Positions 1-5,770 of a stretch of DNA of 8,586 nt are shown piece after piece. Below the pieces are notes generated by a model, which ran no database searches, was not told where the DNA came from, and was given only the letters and a program-made list of their open reading frames with translations. Position numbers and translations under genes: made by a program. The stretch spans positions 1 to 8,586 of the forward strand of contig JACCZR010000200.1 of NCBI GenBank assembly GCA_013695855.1, in the 5' to 3' direction. Within the stretch, counting starts at the first letter, position 1. Each line of letters begins with the position of its first letter. This DNA is from Thermoleophilaceae bacterium. Lineage in GTDB: Bacteria; Actinomycetota; Thermoleophilia; Solirubrobacterales; Thermoleophilaceae.

Positions 1-84
1 ACCGCCACCTTCCGCGGCGCCACCGCCACCTTCCGCGGCGCCACCGCCACCTTCCGCGGCGCCACCGCCACCTTCCGCGGCGCC
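1..84 (+). repeat. 21-bp tandem repeat, four exact copies, inside a coding region
   Basis: Four identical head-to-tail 21-bp units start at base 1 and continue as a degenerate fifth unit to about 105. Each unit translates as PPPSAAP in the frame of the partial gene. The copies are identical at every base, including third codon positions, so the array arose or was homogenised recently. It probably continues to the left of the window. Confidence 0.95.
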
Positions 85-361
85 ACCGCCCCCCTCCCCG
101 CGAGCCAAGGAGGTCGACGAGGAACCCGTGCTCGTCGCCGAGTTCGCCGAGGAGGGAGCTGAGGACGGGGCCGGCGCCGAGGTGCACGTGAACGAGCCCT
201 GGGAGGACTACTCGCGCATGCGCGTGCCCGAGGTCAAGGACCGCCTGACCGGCGCCACGACCGCCGAGCTGGCCGCCGTGCAGCTCTACGAGACCACGCA
301 TCGCAAGCGCGCCTCGGTGTTGCAGGCCGTCGAAGGGCGGATGCGGGCCCAGCCTTCGTAG
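2..361 (+). CDS. C-terminal part of Pro/Ala-repeat protein with a small helical domain (5' partial)
   Basis: The frame is open from the window edge, so the true start lies upstream. The first ~30 codons encode a heptad repeat PPPSAAP (four exact copies, then a degenerate PPPPSP). An acidic linker rich in E, D and A follows. The C-terminal ~50 residues run from WEDYSRMRVPEV through LTGATTAELAAVQLYE to HRKRASVLQAVE. From memory, this tail resembles a short helical domain (W-x-x-Y near its start, then RL..AT..EL..V..YE..H..R..VL) seen at the ends of many actinobacterial proteins of unknown role, recently labelled a DUF; I am not certain of the accession. The Pro-rich stretch looks like a flexible spacer. 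A GTG at 128 could act as an internal start, but the identical reading frame through the repeats argues the protein is longer. It ends 40 bp before the BON gene, so the two may be co-transcribed. Function unknown. Confidence 0.75.
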   Translation, partial: PPPSAAPPPPSAAPPPPSAAPPPPSAAPPPPSPRAKEVDEEPVLVAEFAEEGAEDGAGAEVHVNEPWEDYSRMRVPEVKDRLTGATTAELAAVQLYETTHRKRASVLQAVEGRMRAQPS

Positions 362-401
362 CGGCGGGTTTCGGGCCCGAGCCCACGGGCATGCAAAGAC
401 C

Positions 402-971
402 ATGGCCCATAACCCGCTGACCGCTGCTCTGAAAGTCGCGCAGGTCCCCCTCCGGCTCGTGCAGAAGGCCGTGGGCGGCCTGCTCGGTGGTGGGGGCGAG
501 GAGCGCGCCGAATCGGCGCCGCCGCCCGCGCCCAAGGACCTCGATGACGGCACCGTCGCCCGCAAGGTCGAGAGCGCGCTGTTCCGCGATCGCCGCATCG
601 CGAAGGGAAAGGTCGACGTGAACGTGGCCGATGGGGTGGTCTGGCTGCGCGGGGAGGCCCGTACGCCACAGTTGATCAAGCTCGCCGAGTCCCGCGCGGC
701 AGAGGTGCCCGAGGTGACCAAGGTGGAGAACCTGCTGCACCTGCCGAAGACGCCGGCACCCACCCGCACGGACACGCCTCCGCGCCAGCGCAAGACCCAG
801 CGCTCGCCGAAGTCCCAGAATCGCCGCGCCACGAGTCGTCCTCCGGTAACCGCCGAAGAGCCGGCCGCCGAGGGGGAGCCCACCCCGGCTGAGCTCGCGG
901 CACGCGGAGAGGGCCGCAAGCCGTCGCCACTGGGCTCGACCGGCGGGCAGGACGGCGGCGACCCGAGCTAG
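402..971 (+). CDS. BON-domain protein with long basic/Pro-rich tail
   Basis: A 189-residue protein. Residues 1-30 are hydrophobic and glycine-rich (PLTAALKVAQVPLRLVQKAVGG) and could be an amphipathic membrane-contact helix; it is not a clear signal peptide. Residues ~48-114 match a BON domain: DDGTVARKVESALF, then VDVNVADGVVWLRGEA, then LAESRAAEVPEVTKVENLL, giving the alpha-beta-beta-alpha-beta order with the conserved V.L.G and V.NLL endings. BON domains are thought to bind phospholipid or attach proteins to membranes. From ~115 to the end the chain is low-complexity (RTDTPPRQRKTQRSPKSQNRR, then acidic), probably disordered. ATG at 402 is the natural start because the hydrophobic helix follows it, but no strong Shine-Dalgarno sequence is visible. 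The preceding gene carries a similar Pro/Ala-rich low-complexity part 40 bp upstream, so the two may share a transcript. The physiological role is unknown. Confidence 0.8.
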   Translation: MAHNPLTAALKVAQVPLRLVQKAVGGLLGGGGEERAESAPPPAPKDLDDGTVARKVESALFRDRRIAKGKVDVNVADGVVWLRGEARTPQLIKLAESRAAEVPEVTKVENLLHLPKTPAPTRTDTPPRQRKTQRSPKSQNRRATSRPPVTAEEPAAEGEPTPAELAARGEGRKPSPLGSTGGQDGGDPS

Positions 972-1060
972 GGCTCCCGAGCCGTCCTGTCACCGCTTTT
1001 CTCTTCGTTCACAGCCCCGCCGCGGTACCGCGTCTGACCGGGATGCCCGCAGCTCACCGT

Positions 1061-1066
1061 TAAGCT
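1061..1066 (+). promoter_or_regulatory. Possible -10 element for the L,D-transpeptidase gene
   Basis: TAAGCT fits the actinobacterial TANNNT -10 pattern and lies 45-50 bp before ATG 1111, leaving room for a short leader with GGAGG. No convincing -35 is present at 16-18 bp; CTGACC at 1034-1039 is too far. Weak candidate. Confidence 0.25.
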
Positions 1067-1110
1067 CAGGGGCCGCCTACCGATCCGGGTTGGGAGGACT
1101 CCCTCGGACG

Positions 1111-2238
1111 ATGATCTCCACCGAACAACTGGCAGCTGCGCTCGAGGAGCTGCCTGCGCGCGACAGCGAGCTGCTCGAGCTCTCGCTGTGCCGCCGCGTG
1201 CCCGACGAGGCGCTGGCCGCCCAGTTCGAGGTCGAGGAGTCCGAGGTGGTCCGGCGCCGCGCCGGCGCCATCGAGCGCCTGTCCGGCCTGCTCGACCTCC
1301 AGCGCGCCACGGACCTGGGCGACGTCCTGAAGGCGCTGCTCGAGCCGAGCACCTGGGCGGAGATAGGGCCGCGGGCCACGGAGGGCGCGCCCGCCGCGGA
1401 GAAGCTCGACCCCGCGGAATCCGCTGACGAGCCCACGCCCTCCCGACGGCGTTGGCTCGCGCCCGTGGCCATCGCGGCGGGGGTGCTCATGGTGCTGGCC
1501 GCCGTGGTGGGCGCCCTTACCCAGCCCGCGGGAAGCGGTGGCAAGAATCCCGAGCGCGTCTTCGTGCCCGCCGCCGTCGGACCCGGAAAGGTCGGGCCGC
1601 CCGTCTCCGGTTCTGAGAGGAAGCCTTCGAAGAAGGAGCCCTCGGGCAACGTGACCGCGACGGTTCGCGGGCGCCCCGTGCTCTTCAGCCGGCCGGGCGG
1701 CCGCGGCAGACGCCGCGTGCTCTCTGTCAGAACTGAGTTCGAGAGCCCCCGGGTCTTTGGGGTGGTACGGCGCCAGGGCGACTGGCTCGCGGTACAGGCC
1801 CCCGAGCTCGAGAACGGACAGGTGGGATGGCTTCGCGCGGACGGCGCCGAGCTCGACTCGAGCCCCTGGTCGCTGCACGCCGACCTCTCGCGCAGGAGCA
1901 TCGAGGTGCGCAGGAACGGGCGCGCGGTGCGCAGGCTCGAGATCGCGATCGGCTCGCCGCGCAACCCGACCCCGAAGGGCCGCTTCTCGGTCACCGACAA
2001 GCTGAAGGTCACCGATCCGTCCTCGCCCTACGGCTGTTGCGTGCTTGCGCTGAGCGGCCATCAGGTCGATCTCCCACCCGACTGGCCCGGTGGCGACCGC
2101 CTGGCGGTGCACGGCACCCGCGATGAGAGCTCAATCGGCAAGCCCGTGAGCCTGGGCTGCATGCGCGCGCAGTCCAAGCAGGCACGCTGGCTGATCGACA
2201 CGATCCCGCTCGGCTCGCCGATCTTCGTCAAGGGCTGA
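1111..2238 (+). CDS. Membrane-anchored L,D-transpeptidase (YkuD) with sigma-region-4-like N-terminal domain
   Basis: 375 residues from ATG 1111; GGAGG at 1093-1097 lies 13 nt upstream. A TTG at 1090 would add seven residues but overlaps that ribosome site, so ATG is preferred. Residues ~1-80 are cytoplasmic and helical (LEELPARDSELLELSLCRRVPDEALAAQF, then VEESEVVRRRAGAIERL), resembling the region-4 helix-turn-helix of sigma factors. One membrane helix spans ~115-137. Residues ~180-245 form an SH3-like stretch (VTATVRGRPVLF to VGWLRADGAEL). The C-terminal YkuD domain carries H334 in HGT and the catalytic C350 in SLGCMR, with IGSPRNPTPKGRFSVT upstream as usual. The catalytic half should act outside the membrane, making 3-3 crosslinks in peptidoglycan or attaching proteins to it. 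The fusion could signal between wall and transcription; that is inference. The gene stands 39 bp before the sigma-factor gene. Confidence 0.88.
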   Translation: MISTEQLAAALEELPARDSELLELSLCRRVPDEALAAQFEVEESEVVRRRAGAIERLSGLLDLQRATDLGDVLKALLEPSTWAEIGPRATEGAPAAEKLDPAESADEPTPSRRRWLAPVAIAAGVLMVLAAVVGALTQPAGSGGKNPERVFVPAAVGPGKVGPPVSGSERKPSKKEPSGNVTATVRGRPVLFSRPGGRGRRRVLSVRTEFESPRVFGVVRRQGDWLAVQAPELENGQVGWLRADGAELDSSPWSLHADLSRRSIEVRRNGRAVRRLEIAIGSPRNPTPKGRFSVTDKLKVTDPSSPYGCCVLALSGHQVDLPPDWPGGDRLAVHGTRDESSIGKPVSLGCMRAQSKQARWLIDTIPLGSPIFVKG

Positions 2239-2277
2239 GCCACCTCACAAGGCCGGGGGCTGCCACGTTGTAGAGAC

Positions 2278-2769
2278 GTGACCGCTCTGCCGCCCTTCCA
2301 GACCGTGCTCGACGAGCACCGGGGCGACGTCTATCGCTACCTGACGGCCTCGGTGGGCCCGGCCGACGCCGACGACTGCTTTCAGGAGACCTGCCTGGCG
2401 GCCCTTCGCGCGTACCCCCGCCTGCGCCACGCCGACCACCTGCGGGCGTGGCTGTTTCGCATCGCCGAGCACAAGGCAGTCGACGTCCACCGCGCCCGCA
2501 TGCGGCGTGAGCTGCCCAGCGACGAGCTGCCCGAGCGCGGGGCCGAGGACCCCGGTCGGGCCGGCCAGAGCGGCCTCTTCGAGGAGGTCCGCCTGCTGCC
2601 CCACAAGCAGCGCGCGGCCGTAGTCCTTCGCTGCGTGCTGGACACCCCCTACTCCGAGCTGGCCCATGCCCTCGACTGCTCGGAGCCCGCCGCACGGCGC
2701 AGCGTTCACGAGGGCCTGACCAAGCTGAGAGAAGGAGCACACCGGTGGATGACCTCGAGCGCGACCTGA
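2278..2769 (+). CDS. ECF-type RNA polymerase sigma factor
   Basis: A 163-residue protein starting at GTG 2278, the usual size for an ECF sigma factor. Residues ~10-77 form region 2: DEHRGDVYRYLTASVG, DADDCFQETCLAALRAYPRL, then LRAWLFRIAEHKAVDVHR, which holds the core-binding and -10 recognition helices. Residues ~100-153 form region 4: LLPHKQRAAVVLRCVLDTPYSELAHALDCSEPAARRSVHEGLTKLRE, a helix-turn-helix for -35 recognition. There is no obvious Shine-Dalgarno site; the gap from the previous stop is 39 bp, so the gene may be coupled to it or leaderless. Its last 25 nt overlap the Ogt gene, which suggests co-expression. No anti-sigma factor with a zinc-finger or membrane helix is adjacent, so its control is unclear. 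From context it may drive an alkylation-damage response, though this cannot be shown here. Confidence 0.85.
   Translation: MTALPPFQTVLDEHRGDVYRYLTASVGPADADDCFQETCLAALRAYPRLRHADHLRAWLFRIAEHKAVDVHRARMRRELPSDELPERGAEDPGRAGQSGLFEEVRLLPHKQRAAVVLRCVLDTPYSELAHALDCSEPAARRSVHEGLTKLREGAHRWMTSSAT
2732..2737 (+). promoter_or_regulatory. Ribosome binding site deciding the ogt start
   Basis: AAGGAG lies 7 nt before GTG 2745 and inside the sigma-factor coding sequence. It is one of the strongest Shine-Dalgarno sequences in the window and supports translation of ogt from within the sigma message. Confidence 0.75.
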
Positions 2770-3350
2770 AGGCGCAGACCCTGCCCTCGGAGCCCCCGCA
2801 GGAGACGCTGGCCGGCGTGACCGAGCGGGCGGAGCGCGAGGGGCTGGTCGACGTGGCCTACGCGACTGTGGACTCGCCCATGGGCGAGTTGCTGCTGGCG
2901 GCCACGCCCACCGGGCTCGCCCGGGTGGCCTATCCGGTCAACGGCCACGATGCCGTCCTCGCCGACCTTGCCCGGCGGCTATCGCCCCGGGTGCTGGAGG
3001 CGCCCGCGCGACTCGAGCAAGCCCGCCGCGAGCTCGACGAGTACTTCGAGGGTCGGCGGCAGGAGTTCGAGCTCCCGCTGGACCTCTCGCTGACCCGAGG
3101 CTTCTCGCGCCGCGTGCTCGACGCCACGGCGGCTATCGGGTTCGGCGAGCAGCTCACCTACCGCGACGTCGCGCGCGTCGCGGGGAGCGAGCGGGCGGTG
3201 CGCGCCGCGGGGAACGCTCTGGGGGCCAATCCCGTGCCGGTGGTCGTGCCGTGTCACCGGGTGCTGCGCAGCGGCGGTGGCCTCGGTGGCTACACCGGGG
3301 GCCTGGAGAACAAGCGCTTTTTGCTGGGGTTGGAGGGCCTGACGATCTAG
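2745..3350 (+). CDS. ogt: Methylated-DNA-[protein]-cysteine S-methyltransferase (Ogt/MGMT)
   Basis: 201 residues. The start GTG 2745 is set by AAGGAG at 2732-2737 inside the sigma gene (7-nt spacing), giving a 25-nt overlap. Residues ~35-115 form the N-terminal ribonuclease-H-like subdomain (VDVAYATVDSPMGELLLAATPTGLARVAY, then ARRELDEYFEGRRQEFELPLDL). Residues ~117-201 form the DNA-binding domain with GFGEQLTYRDVA, the arginine-finger region AVRAAGNALGANPVPVVVPCHRV and the tail GGYTGGLENKRFLL. C170 in PCHR is the acceptor that takes the alkyl group from O6-alkylguanine in a suicide reaction. The first ~33 residues (DDLERDLKAQTLPSEPPQE) are an extension beyond the common Ogt core, acidic and helical; similar leaders occur in actinobacterial homologues next to sigma factors, from memory. 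It may be a leftover or functional sigma-interacting segment (inference). The stop overlaps the convergent DUF2993 gene. Confidence 0.93.
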   Translation: MDDLERDLKAQTLPSEPPQETLAGVTERAEREGLVDVAYATVDSPMGELLLAATPTGLARVAYPVNGHDAVLADLARRLSPRVLEAPARLEQARRELDEYFEGRRQEFELPLDLSLTRGFSRRVLDATAAIGFGEQLTYRDVARVAGSERAVRAAGNALGANPVPVVVPCHRVLRSGGGLGGYTGGLENKRFLLGLEGLTI

Positions 3351-3967
3351 AGGTCGGCCACGACGGCGCTTACCACCAGCTCGGCGATCGGGCCGGCGGG
3401 CAGACCCGCCACCGTGGCGTCGGTCCGCACCACCTCGGCTCGCCCACCCCGGCTGGCCAGCTCGGCGTCCAGGGTCAGGGGCAGCTCGATGTTGCCGCCC
3501 CCGGGAAGGGCATCGCCCGCCAGGTCACCCGCGATCCCCCCCAGCGCTCCGCCGGCCTCCGAGCCGATCAGCTTGATCGCTTCACGGGGGCTGATGCTGC
3601 CCTCCATGCTCACGCGGTAGGGCTCGCTGGCGCGGGAGCGGTCGAGCGTGAAGCGGCTTGCCTCGACGGGCCCGGCAGACAGGTCGTCCACCTCCAGGCT
3701 GACCTCGTCGAAGCCGTCCAGGTGGCCGAGCACCTGCTCGCCGCGCCCGGGAACGAAGCGCAGTCCGCGGCCGCGGACCTCGAAGCGGTCGCCGTCGCCT
3801 GCGAGCAGTCTCACGGCGGGGAAGGCGCTGAGCGACACCTCCGCCGAGCCGCCGTCCTCGGTCAGCCGGCCGGCCACCCTCTCCTCGAGATAGGCGGGCA
3901 GCAGCAGCTGAGCCAGGACCAGCAGGGCGACCGCGCCCACGATGAGGCCGGCTGCGAATCGGCGCAT
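3347..3967 (-). CDS. DUF2993 (LmeA-like) secreted or membrane-anchored protein
   Basis: A 206-residue protein read from ATG 3967. Residues 1-23 are MRRF followed by a long hydrophobic stretch (AAGLIVGAVALLVLAQLLL), an uncleaved anchor or signal peptide, then PAYLEERVAGRLTEDGGSAEVSLSAFPAVRLLAGDGD, which matches the start of DUF2993 proteins (A...L...GG..V.V..FP...LL.G). The middle (FDEVSLEVDDLSAGPVEASRFTLDRS) and the end (ELASRGGRAEVVRTDATVAGLPAGPIAELVV) fit the elongated lipid-binding fold of this family; a mycobacterial member, LmeA, binds phosphoinositides and affects lipomannan growth. The role here is inferred only as envelope lipid handling. The open frame continues upstream through tRNA-Ser, but that extension is antisense noise, so the signal-anchor methionine is chosen. 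There is no clear ribosome site. Start codon and tRNA are only 17 bp apart, so its promoter must lie inside the tRNA gene. Confidence 0.82.
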   Translation of the reverse strand: MRRFAAGLIVGAVALLVLAQLLLPAYLEERVAGRLTEDGGSAEVSLSAFPAVRLLAGDGDRFEVRGRGLRFVPGRGEQVLGHLDGFDEVSLEVDDLSAGPVEASRFTLDRSRASEPYRVSMEGSISPREAIKLIGSEAGGALGGIAGDLAGDALPGGGNIELPLTLDAELASRGGRAEVVRTDATVAGLPAGPIAELVVSAVVADL

Positions 3968-3972
3968 ACAAT
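3967..3972 (+). promoter_or_regulatory. Candidate -10 box of tRNA-Ser, overlapping the divergent start codon
   Basis: TACAAT matches the TATAAT consensus at 5 of 6 bases and ends 12 bp before the first tRNA base, a normal spacing for a tRNA promoter. Its first base is also the first base of the minus-strand ATG. The -35 region at 16-18 bp (GAGGCC or TGAGGC) is poor. Confidence 0.5.
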
Positions 3973-3984
3973 GCCCATTCTCGC

Positions 3985-4073
3985 GGAGAGGTGGCCGAGC
4001 GGCTGAAGGCACTCGCCTGCTAAGCGAGTAGGGGTCGCAAGATCTCTCGCGGGTTCGAATCCCGCCCTCTCCG
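3985..4073 (+). tRNA. tRNA-Ser(GCU)
   Basis: A complete class II tRNA. The acceptor stem GGAGAGG (3985-3991) pairs with CCTCTCC (4066-4072), with discriminator G 4073. The D-arm contains GGCCGAGCGGCTGAAGGC. The anticodon stem CTCGC/GCGAG frames the loop CTGCTAA with anticodon GCT (4019-4021), which reads AGC and AGU. A long variable arm, typical of serine tRNAs, precedes the T-arm GCGGG-TTCGAAT-CCCGC. CCA is not encoded (CCT follows). It also serves as the apparent integration target, because its 3' half recurs at 7178-7236. Confidence 0.95.
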
Positions 4074-4077
4074 CCTC
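4019..4077 (+). repeat. Direct repeat copy 1 (3' half of tRNA-Ser; putative attachment site)
   Basis: These 59 bases, from the anticodon to 4 nt past the discriminator base, recur at 7178-7236 with a single mismatch (G here, T there) in the variable arm. A copy running from the anticodon loop through the 3' end is the normal extent of an attachment core for tRNA-targeting tyrosine integrases. Confidence 0.9.
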
Positions 4078-4420
4078 GCATTTGCAGGCACTTCGCGCCG
4101 GCGCCCTTCACCGCCCCGAGCGCCAGAACTGCGCCGTGGCTGCGCGGTGGCAGCATTTGCGGCCCATCAGCGCTCCTGGCGGGCTCGCACGGGTGCGCGC
4201 GGCGTCCCGCCCCGGTAGCCGACTGTGCGGCGGCAGCGGGCCGCTTTCGGCCCGGCAGCTCCCCGGAGCCGCCCGCCGCGGGGCTAGATCCGGTTCCATA
4301 CAGACCCTCGGCCCCATCGACCGCAGCCCATGGCGGGCGGCCACGCGCGCGGTCGACCTGTCCGCGCCGAAGCCGGCAACCCCCCCAACCCCCCTTGCCT
4401 GCCAAAGCTCGAGCCGCCGC
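4078..4420. other. Gene-less stretch downstream of tRNA-Ser
   Basis: About 340 bp without a recognisable protein. Long open frames cross it on both strands, but they are what high GC produces, and their translations are low-complexity or antisense to the tRNA. It contains a 12-mer (ATTTGCAGGCAC, 4080-4091) that recurs at 7127-7138 and an 11-bp-period repeat pair at 4137-4154. It is probably the eroded attachment end of an element. Confidence 0.6.
4137..4154 (+). repeat. Paired direct repeat, 11-bp period (arm-type-like), left
   Basis: TGGCTGC at 4137-4143 and TGGCAGC at 4148-4154 are spaced exactly 11 bp apart. The pair begins 64 bp after the discriminator base of tRNA-Ser. The same period and a related core occur at 7053 and 7891. 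Confidence 0.5.
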
Positions 4421-4759
4421 TCGGCCGAGCCCGAGATCATGGGCGTGGCGCCCATCGGCGCGATCAGGAAGGTGCCCGACCGCGCGGGCATGACCATCGA
4501 GGACGTCGACAGGGTGGAGCTCAACGAGGCGTTCGCCGCCCAGGTGATCCCGATCATGGACGAGTGCGGCATCCCGCTCGAGAAGATGAACCCGCACGGC
4601 GGGGCGATCGCCCTCGGGCACCCCTTCGGCATGACCGGCGCCCGGATCATGACCACGCTGATCAACGGCCTGGAGACCGACGACAAGACGATCGGCCTGG
4701 AGACCATGTGCGTGGCCGGGGGGCAGGGCGAGGCCATGCCGGTAGAGCGCATCAATTAG
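4421..4759 (+). pseudogene. Thiolase (acetyl-CoA C-acyltransferase) C-terminal fragment
   Basis: About 112 residues of an uninterrupted thiolase C-terminus, beginning AEPEIMGVAPIGAIRKVPDRAG. It retains DVDRVELNEAFAAQ, NPHGGAIALGHPFGMTGARI with the GHP catalytic histidine, and MCVAGGQGEAMPVER with the second catalytic cysteine, ending in a normal position. Thiolases are near 390-400 residues, so roughly 280 residues are missing, including the nucleophilic N-terminal cysteine. The in-frame sequence before 4421 has no thiolase character. The fragment cannot be a working thiolase. The clean reading frame and conserved motifs suggest a recent truncation, probably an island junction or deletion. 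An internal ATG at 4438 exists but has no good ribosome site. Confidence 0.85.
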
Positions 4760-4839
4760 GGAACCCGCGGGTTCTGGACAGCATCAGCGCAAGCTCGACA
4801 AGCACGCAGCACCTCGGCCGGCTTCGCCGGGCACTGTTG

Positions 4840-5682
4840 ATGGGCGGCCTGGCCATCCTGGCGTTTCCGGCCGCGGCGAGCGCCGCGTGGCCCGGCGGCA
4901 ACGGCCGCTTCGCGTACTTCGAGGCCGACAGCGGCGGGGTGTCGCCCTTCGGCCTGCGCGTGGACGGTGTCGACAACGTGGTCGGGCCCTTCTGCCAGGA
5001 GGGCCTGCCCAGTGCCTGCGGGCGCAACCCCAGCTGGTCGCCCAACGGGCAGCGGCTGGCCTACGACCTCGGCGACGGGCGGTTGGTCACCAGCAGGCCG
5101 AACGGCAACCAGCGCCGCTTCTTCGCTTTCCCCGGGATCGCCGCCAAGCGCCCCGCCTACTCGCCGACCGGCCTGCAGCTCGTCTTCGAGGGCGTCGCCG
5201 GCGGTAAGAGCCAGCTCTACACCGTCAACGCGGACGGCACCGGGTTCAAGCAGCTCACCGGCAAGGGCGGCGGCCAGCCGTCGTGGTCGACGAGCAACCG
5301 CATCGCCTTCAGGCGCAACAAGAACCTCCACGTGGTCAACGCCGATGGCTCGGGGGTGCGCCGGATCACGTCCCGGGGCGCGTCGACGCCGGACTGGTCG
5401 CCCCACAGCAGCCAGATCGTGTTCACGCGCGGCGGCAACCTGTACCGCCTGCGTCCCAGCGGCAACGGGGTCGTGCGCCTCTCGAAGAAGGGTGGCATCG
5501 CCGAGCCGGCGTGGCGCCCCGACGGGCAGCGCATCGTCTACCAGCGCCTCAGCTCGGACAAGGTGCAATCGATCATCTACAGCGCCCGGGTCGACGGCAC
5601 GGTGCAGAAGACCGAGCGCACCGGCGGCGAGGGCCGGGCAGGCTTCCGTGTCTACCAGCCGTCGGTCGAGCCGTTGAACTGA
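4840..5682 (+). CDS. Secreted TolB/PD40-type beta-propeller protein
   Basis: About 280 residues from ATG 4840. The N-terminus GGLAILAFPAAASAAWPGG is a signal-peptide core with a probable cleavage after ASA (residue ~15). The arginines expected before it (LGRLRRALL) are encoded upstream of the ATG, so the real start may be an unusual codon before 4810; none with a ribosome site is obvious, and TTG 4837 adds only one residue. The body is a series of PD40 repeats with the W/Y-S-P-x-G-x-x-[IL]-[AV]-[FY] signature: NPSWSPNGQRLAYD, PAYSPTGLQLVFE with LYTVNADGTGFKQLT, PSWSTSNRIAFR with LHVVNADGSGVRRIT, PDWSPHSSQIVFT with LYRLRPSGNGVVRLS, and PAWRPDGQRIVYQ. Such propellers bind proteins or ligands in the periplasm or at the cell surface, as in TolB; no enzymatic residues are evident. 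It starts 80 bp after the thiolase remnant. Confidence 0.8.
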   Translation: MGGLAILAFPAAASAAWPGGNGRFAYFEADSGGVSPFGLRVDGVDNVVGPFCQEGLPSACGRNPSWSPNGQRLAYDLGDGRLVTSRPNGNQRRFFAFPGIAAKRPAYSPTGLQLVFEGVAGGKSQLYTVNADGTGFKQLTGKGGGQPSWSTSNRIAFRRNKNLHVVNADGSGVRRITSRGASTPDWSPHSSQIVFTRGGNLYRLRPSGNGVVRLSKKGGIAEPAWRPDGQRIVYQRLSSDKVQSIIYSARVDGTVQKTERTGGEGRAGFRVYQPSVEPLN

Positions 5683-5724
5683 TGCCCGGTAGAGCAGACG
5701 AGAGGGGAATCTTCTTATGAATCG

Positions 5725-5746
5725 GCAACGTGTGCGCTCGCGTTGC
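5725..5746. terminator. Inverted repeat between convergent genes (possible terminator)
   Basis: GCAACG (5725-5730) and CGTTGC (5741-5746) form a perfect 6-bp stem around a 10-nt loop, in the 88-bp gap between the PD40 gene and the convergent HNH gene. No U-tract follows on either strand, so a terminator role is only suggested by position. Confidence 0.25.
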
Positions 5747-5770
5747 GGGCTCCCGGAGTCAGCGGCGCGA

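Noticed and set aside
1..84. Could the 21-bp array be CRISPR or an iteron origin
   Set aside because: There are no spacers, units are contiguous and in frame with a protein, and no Cas or Rep gene is present.
1066..2112. Long minus-strand frames opposite the L,D-transpeptidase gene
   Set aside because: Shadow frames caused by high GC; low-complexity Arg/Gly/Ala/His-rich translations without domains.
3968..4621. Minus-strand open frame extending the DUF2993 protein upstream to 424 residues
   Set aside because: The extension crosses the tRNA-Ser on its antisense strand, yielding the well-known spurious peptide GGIRTRERSCDPYSLS, and then shadows the thiolase fragment. The signal-anchor methionine at 3967 is the natural start.
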